This document shows, in pieces, positions 6,765 to 14,862 of a DNA stretch of 33,274 nucleotides. The first letter of the stretch is position 1. The number at the start of each line of letters is the position of its first letter. The DNA comes from CAZFDE01 sp964517795 (GTDB taxonomy: Bacteria; Planctomycetota; Phycisphaerae; Sedimentisphaerales; Anaerobacaceae): the NCBI GenBank assembly GCA_964517795.1, contig CAZFDE010000027.1, forward strand, positions 1 to 33,274, in the 5' to 3' direction. Under the pieces are notes generated by a model. It was given only the letters and a program-made list of their open reading frames with translations. It was not told the DNA's origin and did no database searches. A program made the translations under genes and the position numbers.

Positions 6765-9146
6765 ATGGCCAAATCATCGAACAACAAATCGCTGGTGATC
6801 GTCGAATCGCCGGCCAAAGCAAAAACCATCAATAAATACTTAGGCAGCAGCTACGAGGTCAAGGCCTCCATGGGGCACATTCGCGATCTGCCGTCAAAGG
6901 GCATAAATGTGGATATTGAAAATAACTTCGAGCCCACTTATGCGATCATGCCCGGCAAGAAACGCACGATCACATCGCTCAAGGCGGCCGCTAAAAAATG
7001 CGATACGCTCTATCTGGCTACTGACCTCGACCGCGAGGGTGAGGCGATCGCCTGGCATCTGTCGGAAATTCTCGGTATCCCCGAAGATCGGGTCTATCGC
7101 GTCGTGTTCAATGCGATCACGCAGTCGGCGATCCAGAATGCCTTTGCCAATCCCGGCAAGATCGATCTGGATAAGGTAATGGCCCAGCAGGCCCGGCGAA
7201 TCCTCGACCGGATCGTGGGTTACCAGATCTCGCCGCTGTTATGGAAGAAAGTCGCACGGGGTCTCTCGGCCGGGCGCGTGCAGTCGGTCGCGGTCAAGCT
7301 GATTGTCGAACGGGAGCAGGAAATTCGCGATTTCAAGCCCGATGAATACTGGCTGATCCCGGCCTGTTTCACCACCGACATGGACCAGGATTACAGCGAC
7401 GCATGGAAACAATTCATCGCAACCAAAGACGAGAAAGACAAAGGCCCGACACTGGCCAGGCAGCAGCAATGGCTCGCCGCGCGAAACGGTTTTAAGGCCG
7501 AGTTGTATCGTGTCGCCGGCAAAAAATTCGAGGCCAAAGATAAGACCGCTGCTCAGCGGGTGTTCGATGCCCTTCGATCGGCATCGTTTCAGGTCGGCGA
7601 AATCCAAAAGAAGGAATCGACCTCCCGGCCGCCGGCGCCGTTTATCACCTCGACGCTGCAGCAGGCCGCGGCGAATCAGCTTGGTTTTACCGCCAAGCGG
7701 ACGATGCGTGTCGCCCAGCAGCTTTACGAAGGGATCGAAGTCGGATCGATGGGTGCGCTGGGCTTGATTACCTATATGCGAACCGACAGCACGCATCTGT
7801 CGCCGGAGTCATTGAAAGAGGCACGCCATTATATCGAAACCAATATCGGCAAAGATTATCTGCCCGGCAAGGCGAATCTTTACACCTCGAAGAAAAACGC
7901 CCAGCAGGCGCACGAGGCGATCCGCGTGACCGATGTGGACCTTGAACCGCAGCAGATCAAACGCTATTTGTCCGATGAGCAGTTTAAATTATACGATCTG
8001 ATCTGGCGGCGGTTTGTGGCGTGCCAGATGACGCCGGCCAAGTGGGCGATCACCACAGCCGATATTAACGCCGATACCGCCATCGGCCCGTGCGTCTATC
8101 GGGCGACCGGTCGTATCCAGGTCTTTGACGGTTTTGGCCGCATCTGGCCAACCTTTTCTACCCAGCAAAAGCTTCCGGCACTTGAGCCGGGCGGGCCGCT
8201 CAAACCGATCGATATTGTCAGCGAACAGCATTTCACCAAACCGCCGGCACGCTATAACGAGGCATCGCTAGTCAAGACGCTCGAAAAAGAGGGAATCGGC
8301 CGACCCAGCACCTATGCTTCGATCATCAGCACGATCCAGGACCGCGGCTATGTCGAGCAGATCGACCGGCGATTTCACGCGACGGATCTCGGCGAAGTGG
8401 TGACCCGCAAGCTCAATGAATACTTCCCGAAGATCATGGATGTCGCATTCACCCGGGACGTCGAATCCCAGCTCGACCAGATCGAAGAGCAGCACCGGGA
8501 CTGGCTTGGTGTGCTGAATCAATTTTACGGCCCGTTCAAGGCGCAGCTTGAAACAGCGACCAAAGAAATGAAACACGCCAAGGCCGAAACCCAGCCCAGC
8601 GATTACAATTGTCCCGAATGCGGCAAGAAGCTGGAATACCGCTTCGGCAAAAACGGCCGCTTTTTAAGCTGCAGCGGTTACCCGGACTGCAAATTTGCGT
8701 CGCCGTGCGACAAGGAAGGGAATATGGTTGCCCCGAAAGTCAGCTCGCATAAATGCCCCACCTGCGGCAAAGCGATGATCGAGCGTCGCGGGCGATTCGG
8801 CCCGTTCCTTGGCTGCGAAGATTATCCTAACTGCAAGACCGTTATGAAACTCGATAAAGAGGGCAATGTCCTGCCGCCGAAGCCGCCGCCCGAACCGACC
8901 GGTATTCGCTGTTACAAATGCAAGGAAGGCGAACTGGTCATCCGCCAAAGCAAACGCGGGCCGTTTCTGGGGTGTAACCGGTTCCCGAAATGCCGCACGA
9001 TCGTCAGCAATAAGATGACCGAGAAACTCAAAGCGATGCAGGACGCGGGCCAATGGCCGCCTGAAACCGTCGAAGAGGCCAAGGCCATCCTCGCTGCCGA
9101 TAAGAAAAAAACGCCGAAGAAGAAAACGAAAAAAGGAAAAAGTTAA
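6765..9146 (+). CDS. topA: DNA topoisomerase I (type IA)
   Basis: Relaxes negative supercoils by cutting and rejoining one strand. The 793 residues begin with the Toprim domain (catalytic Glu14 in IVESPAKAK; the metal-binding DLDRE at 87-91), continue through the type IA core with the strand-cleaving Tyr337 in ITYMRTDS, and end with three C4 zinc-ribbon repeats (CPEC..., CPTC..., CYKC...; about 624-755). A very basic Lys-rich tail closes the protein. A charged insert at about 205-245 is longer than in E. coli. The gene stands alone, flanked by its own promoter candidate and a terminator just past the stop. Confidence 0.97.
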   Translation: MAKSSNNKSLVIVESPAKAKTINKYLGSSYEVKASMGHIRDLPSKGINVDIENNFEPTYAIMPGKKRTITSLKAAAKKCDTLYLATDLDREGEAIAWHLSEILGIPEDRVYRVVFNAITQSAIQNAFANPGKIDLDKVMAQQARRILDRIVGYQISPLLWKKVARGLSAGRVQSVAVKLIVEREQEIRDFKPDEYWLIPACFTTDMDQDYSDAWKQFIATKDEKDKGPTLARQQQWLAARNGFKAELYRVAGKKFEAKDKTAAQRVFDALRSASFQVGEIQKKESTSRPPAPFITSTLQQAAANQLGFTAKRTMRVAQQLYEGIEVGSMGALGLITYMRTDSTHLSPESLKEARHYIETNIGKDYLPGKANLYTSKKNAQQAHEAIRVTDVDLEPQQIKRYLSDEQFKLYDLIWRRFVACQMTPAKWAITTADINADTAIGPCVYRATGRIQVFDGFGRIWPTFSTQQKLPALEPGGPLKPIDIVSEQHFTKPPARYNEASLVKTLEKEGIGRPSTYASIISTIQDRGYVEQIDRRFHATDLGEVVTRKLNEYFPKIMDVAFTRDVESQLDQIEEQHRDWLGVLNQFYGPFKAQLETATKEMKHAKAETQPSDYNCPECGKKLEYRFGKNGRFLSCSGYPDCKFASPCDKEGNMVAPKVSSHKCPTCGKAMIERRGRFGPFLGCEDYPNCKTVMKLDKEGNVLPPKPPPEPTGIRCYKCKEGELVIRQSKRGPFLGCNRFPKCRTIVSNKMTEKLKAMQDAGQWPPETVEEAKAILAADKKKTPKKKTKKGKS

Positions 9147-9191
9147 AAAAACCCCGTGATGCAAATCGCTTTGCATGCATCAGGGGTTTTG
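9147..9191. terminator. bidirectional intrinsic terminator between topA and spoVG
   Basis: AAAACCCC pairs with GGGGTTTT and, inside, TGATGCA pairs with TGCATCA. This gives a long stem flanked by an A-run on the left and a T-run on the right. It begins right after the topA stop and lies downstream of spoVG on the other strand, so it can end both converging transcripts. Confidence 0.85.
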
Positions 9192-9217
9192 TGAACACGT
9201 TACGCTAAGTTCAATAT

Positions 9218-9658
9218 TTAAGAGATCACTTCCGGTATATCGTCATCCGGCTCATCCAAATCGACCGGTTTGTAGTCCGGCTGCTTGGATTTTTCGAGCT
9301 CTTCTTCGTAGGCCTTCGAGACACTGTCCTGGATCTTCTTGCGACATTCGGAATTGATCGGATGGGCGATGTCGGCATGAAGTTTCATGCGTCCCTTGGC
9401 GTCCTTTTGCACGCGGTTCTCGGACAGCTTGGCGCCGCAGTTATTACAGAATTTGGCACGGAGGTGATTTTTGCCGCCGCATTTTTCGCAATGATCGCTC
9501 ATTTTTCTCGACGGCATCGCGACGAATACGCCGCCGGTACCCTCGATAATTTTGATGTCACGCACCACAAATTCGTTGTCCATGGTGATCGAGCAAAAAG
9601 CCTTTAAGCGGTCATCTTTGTTGCTCACTAACTTGACTCTGACTTCACTGATTTGCAT
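9218..9658 (-). CDS. spoVG: SpoVG family protein with an inserted zinc ribbon
   Basis: SpoVG proteins are small nucleic-acid-binding regulators of septation, sporulation or envelope traits. The core is plain: MQISEVRVKLV at the start, ITMDNEFVVRDIKIIEG, VFVAMPSRK (44-52) and DIAHPINS..RKKIQ (96-110). In ordinary SpoVG the last two blocks are separated by only a few residues. Here about 43 residues are inserted, with Cys57, Cys60, Cys71 and Cys74 arranged as a zinc ribbon. The C-terminal tail is acidic. GAGG lies just upstream of the ATG. It follows ispE by 20 bases on the same strand. The function of the inserted ribbon is unknown; RNA, DNA or protein binding are all possible. Confidence 0.9.
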   Translation of the reverse strand: MQISEVRVKLVSNKDDRLKAFCSITMDNEFVVRDIKIIEGTGGVFVAMPSRKMSDHCEKCGGKNHLRAKFCNNCGAKLSENRVQKDAKGRMKLHADIAHPINSECRKKIQDSVSKAYEEELEKSKQPDYKPVDLDEPDDDIPEVIS

Positions 9659-9678
9659 GTTCTACCTCACTGAATTGT

Positions 9679-10587
9679 TTACCATCTATTGTTGGTTACC
9701 AAAACTGTTTTGCAACCGATGCGTTCTGTTAGTTTTTGCTGCCAGTGCATTGCTTCTTCTTTTTGACGTTGATCAAACATGTAAAAGAGCGACGAACCGC
9801 TGCCGCTCAGGCACATCGGCCCAAGCCCGGCTGATTCTATATCGTATTTTAATTGAGAAAGTTCATTATGCAAACGAAAAGCTGAATCGCTGAGCATATT
9901 TGCGCACATTTTTGTAACCGGGTCGATCGCATTTTTTTTGAGGTGATCCCGTATGTGCCGATGCAGTTTCTGATAGAGGGTTTCATCATGCACATAGTTT
10001 TCATAAACCGCTCTTGTGGAAACATTTATATCGGGCACAGTCACCAGCCCGAGAAACTCGAACGGTGTGAGATTTTCGGTGATTTCGCCTTTGCCGGTGC
10101 ACATTGCGATCGGTCCGGCCAGGAAAAAAGGGACATCACTTCCGAGCGTTTCGGCCATTTGGGCCAATATCGGATAATCCAGTTTCGTATTGAACAGACG
10201 GTCGAGGCCGATCAATGTTGCGGCCGCGTCGCTGCTGGCCGAGCCAAGGCCCGAGCCGGCCGGGATGTTTTTTGTGAGCGTGATCTTTAACGTCGGGGTA
10301 ATCCCTGCTTTTTCACAGACCATTTGGGCAGCGCGCAAAACCAGATTTTCAGGGCCTTCGGGCGCCCAGCAAGGGCCGGTGCAGATCAGTTCAATTCCTT
10401 CGGTGTCGATCTGCTCGACATCGATCTGATCGTACCAGGTGATCTTCGCCATGATGGATTCGAGGTTATGAAAGCCGTCTGGGCGTTTGCCGGCGATCAA
10501 TAAGCTTAGATTCAACTTGGCCGGGGCATGGATCCGCAGACCGTTGGTGATCGGTTTACACTGCGGTTTTTCAGTTATGACAGGCAT
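9679..10587 (-). CDS. ispE: 4-diphosphocytidyl-2-C-methyl-D-erythritol kinase
   Basis: This GHMP-family kinase phosphorylates CDP-methylerythritol in the MEP pathway that makes IPP and DMAPP. The 302 residues show the N-terminal APAKLNLSL with the conserved Lys24, the GHMP phosphate loop NIPAGSGLGSASSDAA (107-122), and the C-terminal GSGSSLF motif. It is the middle gene of the minus-strand popT-ispE-spoVG group, 24 bases from the upstream gene and 20 from the downstream one. The MEP pathway feeds the polyprenyl synthase encoded at 29528. Confidence 0.94.
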   Translation of the reverse strand: MPVITEKPQCKPITNGLRIHAPAKLNLSLLIAGKRPDGFHNLESIMAKITWYDQIDVEQIDTEGIELICTGPCWAPEGPENLVLRAAQMVCEKAGITPTLKITLTKNIPAGSGLGSASSDAAATLIGLDRLFNTKLDYPILAQMAETLGSDVPFFLAGPIAMCTGKGEITENLTPFEFLGLVTVPDINVSTRAVYENYVHDETLYQKLHRHIRDHLKKNAIDPVTKMCANMLSDSAFRLHNELSQLKYDIESAGLGPMCLSGSGSSLFYMFDQRQKEEAMHWQQKLTERIGCKTVLVTNNRW

Positions 10588-10611
10588 TTTGATGCGGGAT
10601 TTAAATCGATG

Positions 10612-11538
10612 TTATGGTTGTTTTTTTTCATCGGAATATTTTTCAAGATGAATCAAGGGTTTCTGCGCATGCGCCCGTTGATAATAATCCAGGAGGATCA
10701 CCAGGCAGGCGCCGGCCAGAAAACACAAAACCATCACGAGCACGGCAATGAAATTAAAAGGACCGGTGTCGATAATTTTTCTCAATGGTGTGCTCAGCGC
10801 CCCGACAACAAGCCCTAAAAGGACATAGAGTGTTCTGCAGCGGTTTTTCTCGAAAAGCGCAGAGATGATCCTCGAAATGCCGAACGCGCCCAGCGCGGCA
10901 CCGGCAATAAATACAAGAAAATAACGGATGTGGTCGCCAATATCATGGAGAACATCGATCATAAATTCGTATAAGCCCATAATCAGCAGGATAAATGCAC
11001 CGGAAATACCGGGCAAGAACATCGCACTGATCGCACAGATACCGCCGAGAAAGACATATCCCAGGCCGGGTGTGGTGATCTCCCGGGGTACAAGGAAATT
11101 AAGCCCGATCCCCAATACAAGCCCCAAAAAACAAAATAGGATATTCTTCATACTGTGGTTTTCGATATGGGTGAAAATCGTCCTGGAGGAGGCCAAAATC
11201 AGACCGATAAAGAAAGACAAGGTGTAAGAAAAATAGTTTTCAAGAAGGAATTTAATAAGTTTTGAACCGGCTAAAAATGCACAGGCGATCCCCACTCCTA
11301 AAACGACCAAAAACCCCAAATCCAGTTTTTTGAAATCCTTCTTCAACTGCTCGGTCTTGCGCGATATGGGGTAGGTAATCAGGTCATACACCAATTTCAA
11401 CGAGAAACTTTTGACGGCATTGATCAGCCGGGTGTAAATACCGGTAATAAATGCGATCGTACCGCCTGATACGCCGGGTATTATATCGCATATTCCCATC
11501 AGAAATCCGCGTAGAAATATCAATATTTTTTCATGCAT
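10612..11538 (-). CDS. popT: DUF368 membrane protein, PopT-type polyprenyl-phosphate transporter
   Basis: DUF368 proteins have been shown in other bacteria to recycle undecaprenyl phosphate across the inner membrane; that role here is inferred from the family. The 308 residues are mostly hydrophobic with roughly eight membrane segments. The family start block MGICDIIPGVSGGT (about 15-28) and a second, internal GISGAF repeat are visible. ATG at 11538 was chosen as the most upstream start; a second, out-of-frame ATG lies nearby. It is the first gene of the minus-strand group followed by ispE, so carrier-lipid recycling and isoprenoid synthesis appear to be co-expressed. Confidence 0.85.
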   Translation of the reverse strand: MHEKILIFLRGFLMGICDIIPGVSGGTIAFITGIYTRLINAVKSFSLKLVYDLITYPISRKTEQLKKDFKKLDLGFLVVLGVGIACAFLAGSKLIKFLLENYFSYTLSFFIGLILASSRTIFTHIENHSMKNILFCFLGLVLGIGLNFLVPREITTPGLGYVFLGGICAISAMFLPGISGAFILLIMGLYEFMIDVLHDIGDHIRYFLVFIAGAALGAFGISRIISALFEKNRCRTLYVLLGLVVGALSTPLRKIIDTGPFNFIAVLVMVLCFLAGACLVILLDYYQRAHAQKPLIHLEKYSDEKKQP

Positions 11539-11739
11539 ACGTGGTATTCTAACGATAAATGCAGCTAACAGATAGCTTAAAAATGCGGGTTTTTAAGAGA
11601 ATTTTCGCCCGTTGAGCGATCATCGCATCTTTTTGGTTGGTTTTTGTCTGGCTCATGGTTATCTTTGAATTTAGAAGCAAGCCTCGATAAGAAGATTGTA
11701 CAATTTTTTTATTGACATGATTTTTAAAGGAAGCTGATT

Positions 11740-12303
11740 TTGAATGAGGATCAGAAAAACGAATTATTGAAAGTTGCCAGGGACAATGTTTCGGGCGTGA
11801 TCCGAAAAGAAAAGGCCCCTGAGGCCCAATCATCGGATCCGCAGCTTAATGCGCATTGCGGCTGTTTTGTGACGCTTAAAAGCGGCGAGCGTCTTCGCGG
11901 TTGTATCGGCCAGTTCGAATCGGACCGGCCGCTGGTCGCGTTAATCTCGCAAATGGCGGTGGCCTCGGCGACCGGCGATCCGCGTTTCTTCGGCGATCCA
12001 ATCACCCCTGAGGAGCTTAACGATCTTGATATCGAGATATCGGTGCTCTCGCCGCTGAAAAAGACCGATGATCCCTTGAGTCTGCGATTGGGTGTCGATG
12101 GCATTTATATTAAAAAGGGCTTTTCATCGGGCTGTTTTCTGCCGCAGGTTGCCGATGAGACCGGCTGGAGCAAGGAGGAATTCCTCTCTTTCTGCTGCAG
12201 CCATAAGGCCGGCTTGTCGCCGGATGCATGGAAAGACCCGGATACGGAAGTTTATTTGTTCAGTGCCGAAGTTTTCGGTGCGAAATTTAATGAGATCGAT
12301 TAA
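11740..12303 (+). CDS. AMMECR1-domain protein
   Basis: The 187 residues contain the AMMECR1 hallmark LRGCIG (about 49-54) followed by the typical DPRFFG..PEEL..LDIEISVLSP block and a C-terminal GCFLPQVADETGWSKEEFL segment. The function of the domain is unknown. In many bacteria and archaea it is joined to Memo and radical-SAM partners; neither is present here. The start is TTG, supported by AAAGGA eight bases upstream; the nearby ATG at 11744 is out of frame. Its stop touches the next gene's ATG, so it is co-transcribed with the lipoprotein gene. Confidence 0.88.
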   Translation: MNEDQKNELLKVARDNVSGVIRKEKAPEAQSSDPQLNAHCGCFVTLKSGERLRGCIGQFESDRPLVALISQMAVASATGDPRFFGDPITPEELNDLDIEISVLSPLKKTDDPLSLRLGVDGIYIKKGFSSGCFLPQVADETGWSKEEFLSFCCSHKAGLSPDAWKDPDTEVYLFSAEVFGAKFNEID

Positions 12304-13362
12304 ATGATGATGCGTTTAGTGATTATACCCTTATGTACTGTAATGCTTTTTTGTATCGGTTGTCAGGAATCGGCCTCGACAGTTAGTCTTGGCGGTTCGG
12401 CCCGCAGTGAAACCGACGATTTAACCGGCCTGATCGATTATCTTTACAGCCGTGAGCTGCCGGCCCTGCAAAGCGTGCAGCGATGGTCGAATGAATACGG
12501 CCCGGGCCTGAAAATTTCCACCGACCATTACGATGTCTATACGACATGGACCGAGCCGCTGGTGCTGGGCCAGGTGCCCGGATTTGTGGAATCCTGTTAC
12601 CGCGGCTACAATCGCCAACTGCCCGATCCGATCGAGACCCAGACGCGCATGACGATGTACCTGTTTGAAAATCGCGATCAATGGGCGGCGTTTACGAAAA
12701 AATTCACCGGTCCGCAGGCGCCGGTTTACCTGAAGCTGAAAGTCGGTGCATATTATCTCAACGGCGCATGTGTGGCATTCAATGCCGGCCGCGAGCGGAC
12801 GTTCAGCACCATCGGCCACGAGGGCTGGCACCAGTTCAACAGCCGCCACTTCAGATACCGCCTGCCGAGCTGGCTCGATGAGGGAATTGCGATGCTGTTC
12901 GAGACGACGCAATATGAGGACGGCTTTTTCGTATTTGAATCCGGACGCAACCTGCAGCGCCTCGGTTCATTGAAGCGGGCCATTCAGTCCAATCGGATGA
13001 TCCCGCTGCAAGATCTGATCGCGCTGAATCCCGGCGAACTGTTGACGATCTACGAAGGCGGCAACATGGCCGCGTTTTATGCTCAGGCCTATGCGCTGGT
13101 GCGGTTCCTCCGCGAAGACGATTACGGCAAGCGACTGGGCCGGTACCATCGGATGCTGATGGACGGCCTGCAGGGCCGCTGGCCGCTGGGCGAGCGCGAA
13201 CGAATCATCGCCGCCGACCGCAATATCCCGCTGACGGTCGGATGGAACCGGGCGGTCGGACGCAAACTCTTTGAGGTTTATATCGGCGAGGATATTCGTG
13301 CCATCGAACAGGAATATCTGGCGTTTTGCCGAAAGATCACCTATCGTGTGCGATTAAAGTGA
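12304..13362 (+). CDS. putative lipoprotein metalloprotease (HExxH type)
   Basis: A 352-residue protein with a lipoprotein-like signal: hydrophobic residues 5-19 then Cys20 in CIGC, although Cys rather than Leu at the -3 position is not ideal. The zinc motif HEGWH (172-176) with a downstream Glu193 in SWLDEGIA follows the gluzincin pattern also seen in peptidase-MA-like and planctomycete DUF1570-type proteins. It is therefore probably a cell-surface or periplasmic protease; the substrate is unknown. It starts immediately after the AMMECR1 stop and overlaps or nearly touches maf. Activity is inferred only from the motif. Confidence 0.72.
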   Translation: MMMRLVIIPLCTVMLFCIGCQESASTVSLGGSARSETDDLTGLIDYLYSRELPALQSVQRWSNEYGPGLKISTDHYDVYTTWTEPLVLGQVPGFVESCYRGYNRQLPDPIETQTRMTMYLFENRDQWAAFTKKFTGPQAPVYLKLKVGAYYLNGACVAFNAGRERTFSTIGHEGWHQFNSRHFRYRLPSWLDEGIAMLFETTQYEDGFFVFESGRNLQRLGSLKRAIQSNRMIPLQDLIALNPGELLTIYEGGNMAAFYAQAYALVRFLREDDYGKRLGRYHRMLMDGLQGRWPLGERERIIAADRNIPLTVGWNRAVGRKLFEVYIGEDIRAIEQEYLAFCRKITYRVRLK

Positions 13363-13367
13363 ATCGG

Positions 13368-13952
13368 ATGACCCAGGCGGCTCAACCATCATTCATTCTC
13401 GCCTCAAAATCGCCGCGGCGAAAAGACCTGCTCGAAAAAGCCGGTTACACGTTTTCAATTGTGACATCCAACATCGATGAGTCCGCGGTTTGTGCAGACA
13501 GTTTGGACGCAAATCCATACGCCGAAAAACTGGCTTTGCTTAAAGCGATGGATGTGGCCGGGCAATTTCCCGATACGCTGGTCCTCGGAGCCGATACGGT
13601 TGCCGAACTGGATGGCGAGATCATCGGCAAGGCGATCGACGAAACCCATGCCGAAGAAATCGTTTGCAAATTGTTTTCGCGGCCGCACAAGGTCATTACC
13701 GGTATCGCGATGGTCCGGTTAACAGATGACCTGAAAATCGTCCAAAGCGATACCACAATCGTTTATCCCAGGAAAATGAGCCCGTCACAGGTCGAATCGC
13801 ACATTCGCAGCGGTACCTGGAAAGATAAGGCCGGGGCCTATGCGATCCAGGAGACCGGCGATGAGTTCGTCGAGCGTATCGACGGCAGCCTGACCAATGT
13901 CATGGGCCTGCCGATGGAAAAGGTCGCCGAGTTGCTAAAGAAGATTTCTTAA
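13368..13952 (+). CDS. maf: Maf family nucleotide pyrophosphatase
   Basis: Maf proteins hydrolyse dTTP, UTP and some modified nucleotides and have been linked to septum control. The sequence shows FILASKSPRRKDLL at the start, the catalytic Asp in LGADTVAELDGEIIGK, SRPHKVITG, AGAYAIQ and NVMGLPM, all family blocks in order. The frame is open further upstream inside the preceding gene. The ATG at 13368 gives the standard N-terminus, while GTG at 13359 would overlap the upstream stop by GTGA and is a fair alternative. It is the last gene of the AMMECR1-lipoprotein-maf run and converges on a minus-strand gene 16 bases away. Confidence 0.92.
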   Translation: MTQAAQPSFILASKSPRRKDLLEKAGYTFSIVTSNIDESAVCADSLDANPYAEKLALLKAMDVAGQFPDTLVLGADTVAELDGEIIGKAIDETHAEEIVCKLFSRPHKVITGIAMVRLTDDLKIVQSDTTIVYPRKMSPSQVESHIRSGTWKDKAGAYAIQETGDEFVERIDGSLTNVMGLPMEKVAELLKKIS

Positions 13953-13968
13953 AATACTTCCGGTATTG

Positions 13969-14859
13969 TTACCACTTGAAAAAACAACTATAGTGCCGGT
14001 AAAACAGGCCGATACCCCGCATCGCGATGATCAGCAGGACCTGGACGACGATATTCACACCGAGATGCATCGCATTGAATCCGAATCCTTCTGTCAGGTC
14101 GCCCTGGCGGGTATGTAATTCCGCCACGCAGGCGATCAGCAGGACCAGACAGACCGTCATATAAGCCCACGGGGCTTTTCGCACCGGTCTGATCAGATAG
14201 TTAGGCCGCAGCAGCAGAATATCCTCTCCAACAGCAATCGTAAGAATCGCAACCGGGAAAAGACAAAGGCCTGCGATAAATAAAAATTGAGGAATCAGAA
14301 TCACACTCCACTGAAACTGCAGCAGTTCTGTCGGCTCTCCGCCGCGCAAATTCAGCCAGTACAGGCAAAGGTAAAACGGCAGCAGTACCACGAACAATGC
14401 GAAGCTGAACAGCCAAAACGGTTTGAAGATATTGACCAGAAATCCTACGCCTTCACCGAGAAAGATCTCCGGCAGATCGTCCTCGTCCATGGCCGTGTTA
14501 TAAATCAGGTTCAAATAAAATCCAAACAGCCAGCCCCAGATAACCACAAAAGCGACAAATCCCAGGCAGCAGGCCGAGGACAGAAAAAACTTAAAACAGA
14601 CCACCGCCAGAACAAAGACCAGCGTCGTGACATTTTGTTTTCGGACAAAGATATTCCAGCTATCGATGAACAGCGCGCGATAAAAGCCCGGCTGCGGCAC
14701 GCGTGATTCGGGGTGTTCGGGAACCGTCACCGGCCCCATATCCACCTGCGGAAGGATAAATTCCAATCCGCAGTTGAGGCAATGTTCGGGCGTGCCGGCC
14801 TTTTCGTCTTCATAGGCCACCAGACAGTGACAGTTCGGGCATCGAATGCGAATCGACAT
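13969..14859 (-). CDS. membrane protein with N-terminal zinc ribbon, function unknown
   Basis: The 296 residues begin with a ribbon-like pair CPNC (8-11) and CLNC (27-30), a pattern common at the front of planctomycete membrane proteins. A proline-rich linker follows, then about six hydrophobic segments from residue 75 to the end. No family was recognised with confidence; the GxYLNLIYNTA..LPEIF loop recalls DUF4013-type proteins. It starts 3 bases after pilT on the same strand, so it is probably co-transcribed with it, but a link to pili is not shown. Confidence 0.6.
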   Translation of the reverse strand: MSIRIRCPNCHCLVAYEDEKAGTPEHCLNCGLEFILPQVDMGPVTVPEHPESRVPQPGFYRALFIDSWNIFVRKQNVTTLVFVLAVVCFKFFLSSACCLGFVAFVVIWGWLFGFYLNLIYNTAMDEDDLPEIFLGEGVGFLVNIFKPFWLFSFALFVVLLPFYLCLYWLNLRGGEPTELLQFQWSVILIPQFLFIAGLCLFPVAILTIAVGEDILLLRPNYLIRPVRKAPWAYMTVCLVLLIACVAELHTRQGDLTEGFGFNAMHLGVNIVVQVLLIIAMRGIGLFYRHYSCFFKW

Positions 14860-14862
14860 CGG

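Noticed and set aside
11549..11833. Minus-strand open frame overlapping the AMMECR1 gene start
   Set aside because: It overlaps a well-supported gene, has no recognisable features, and a shorter version starting at 11656 lacks a ribosome site.
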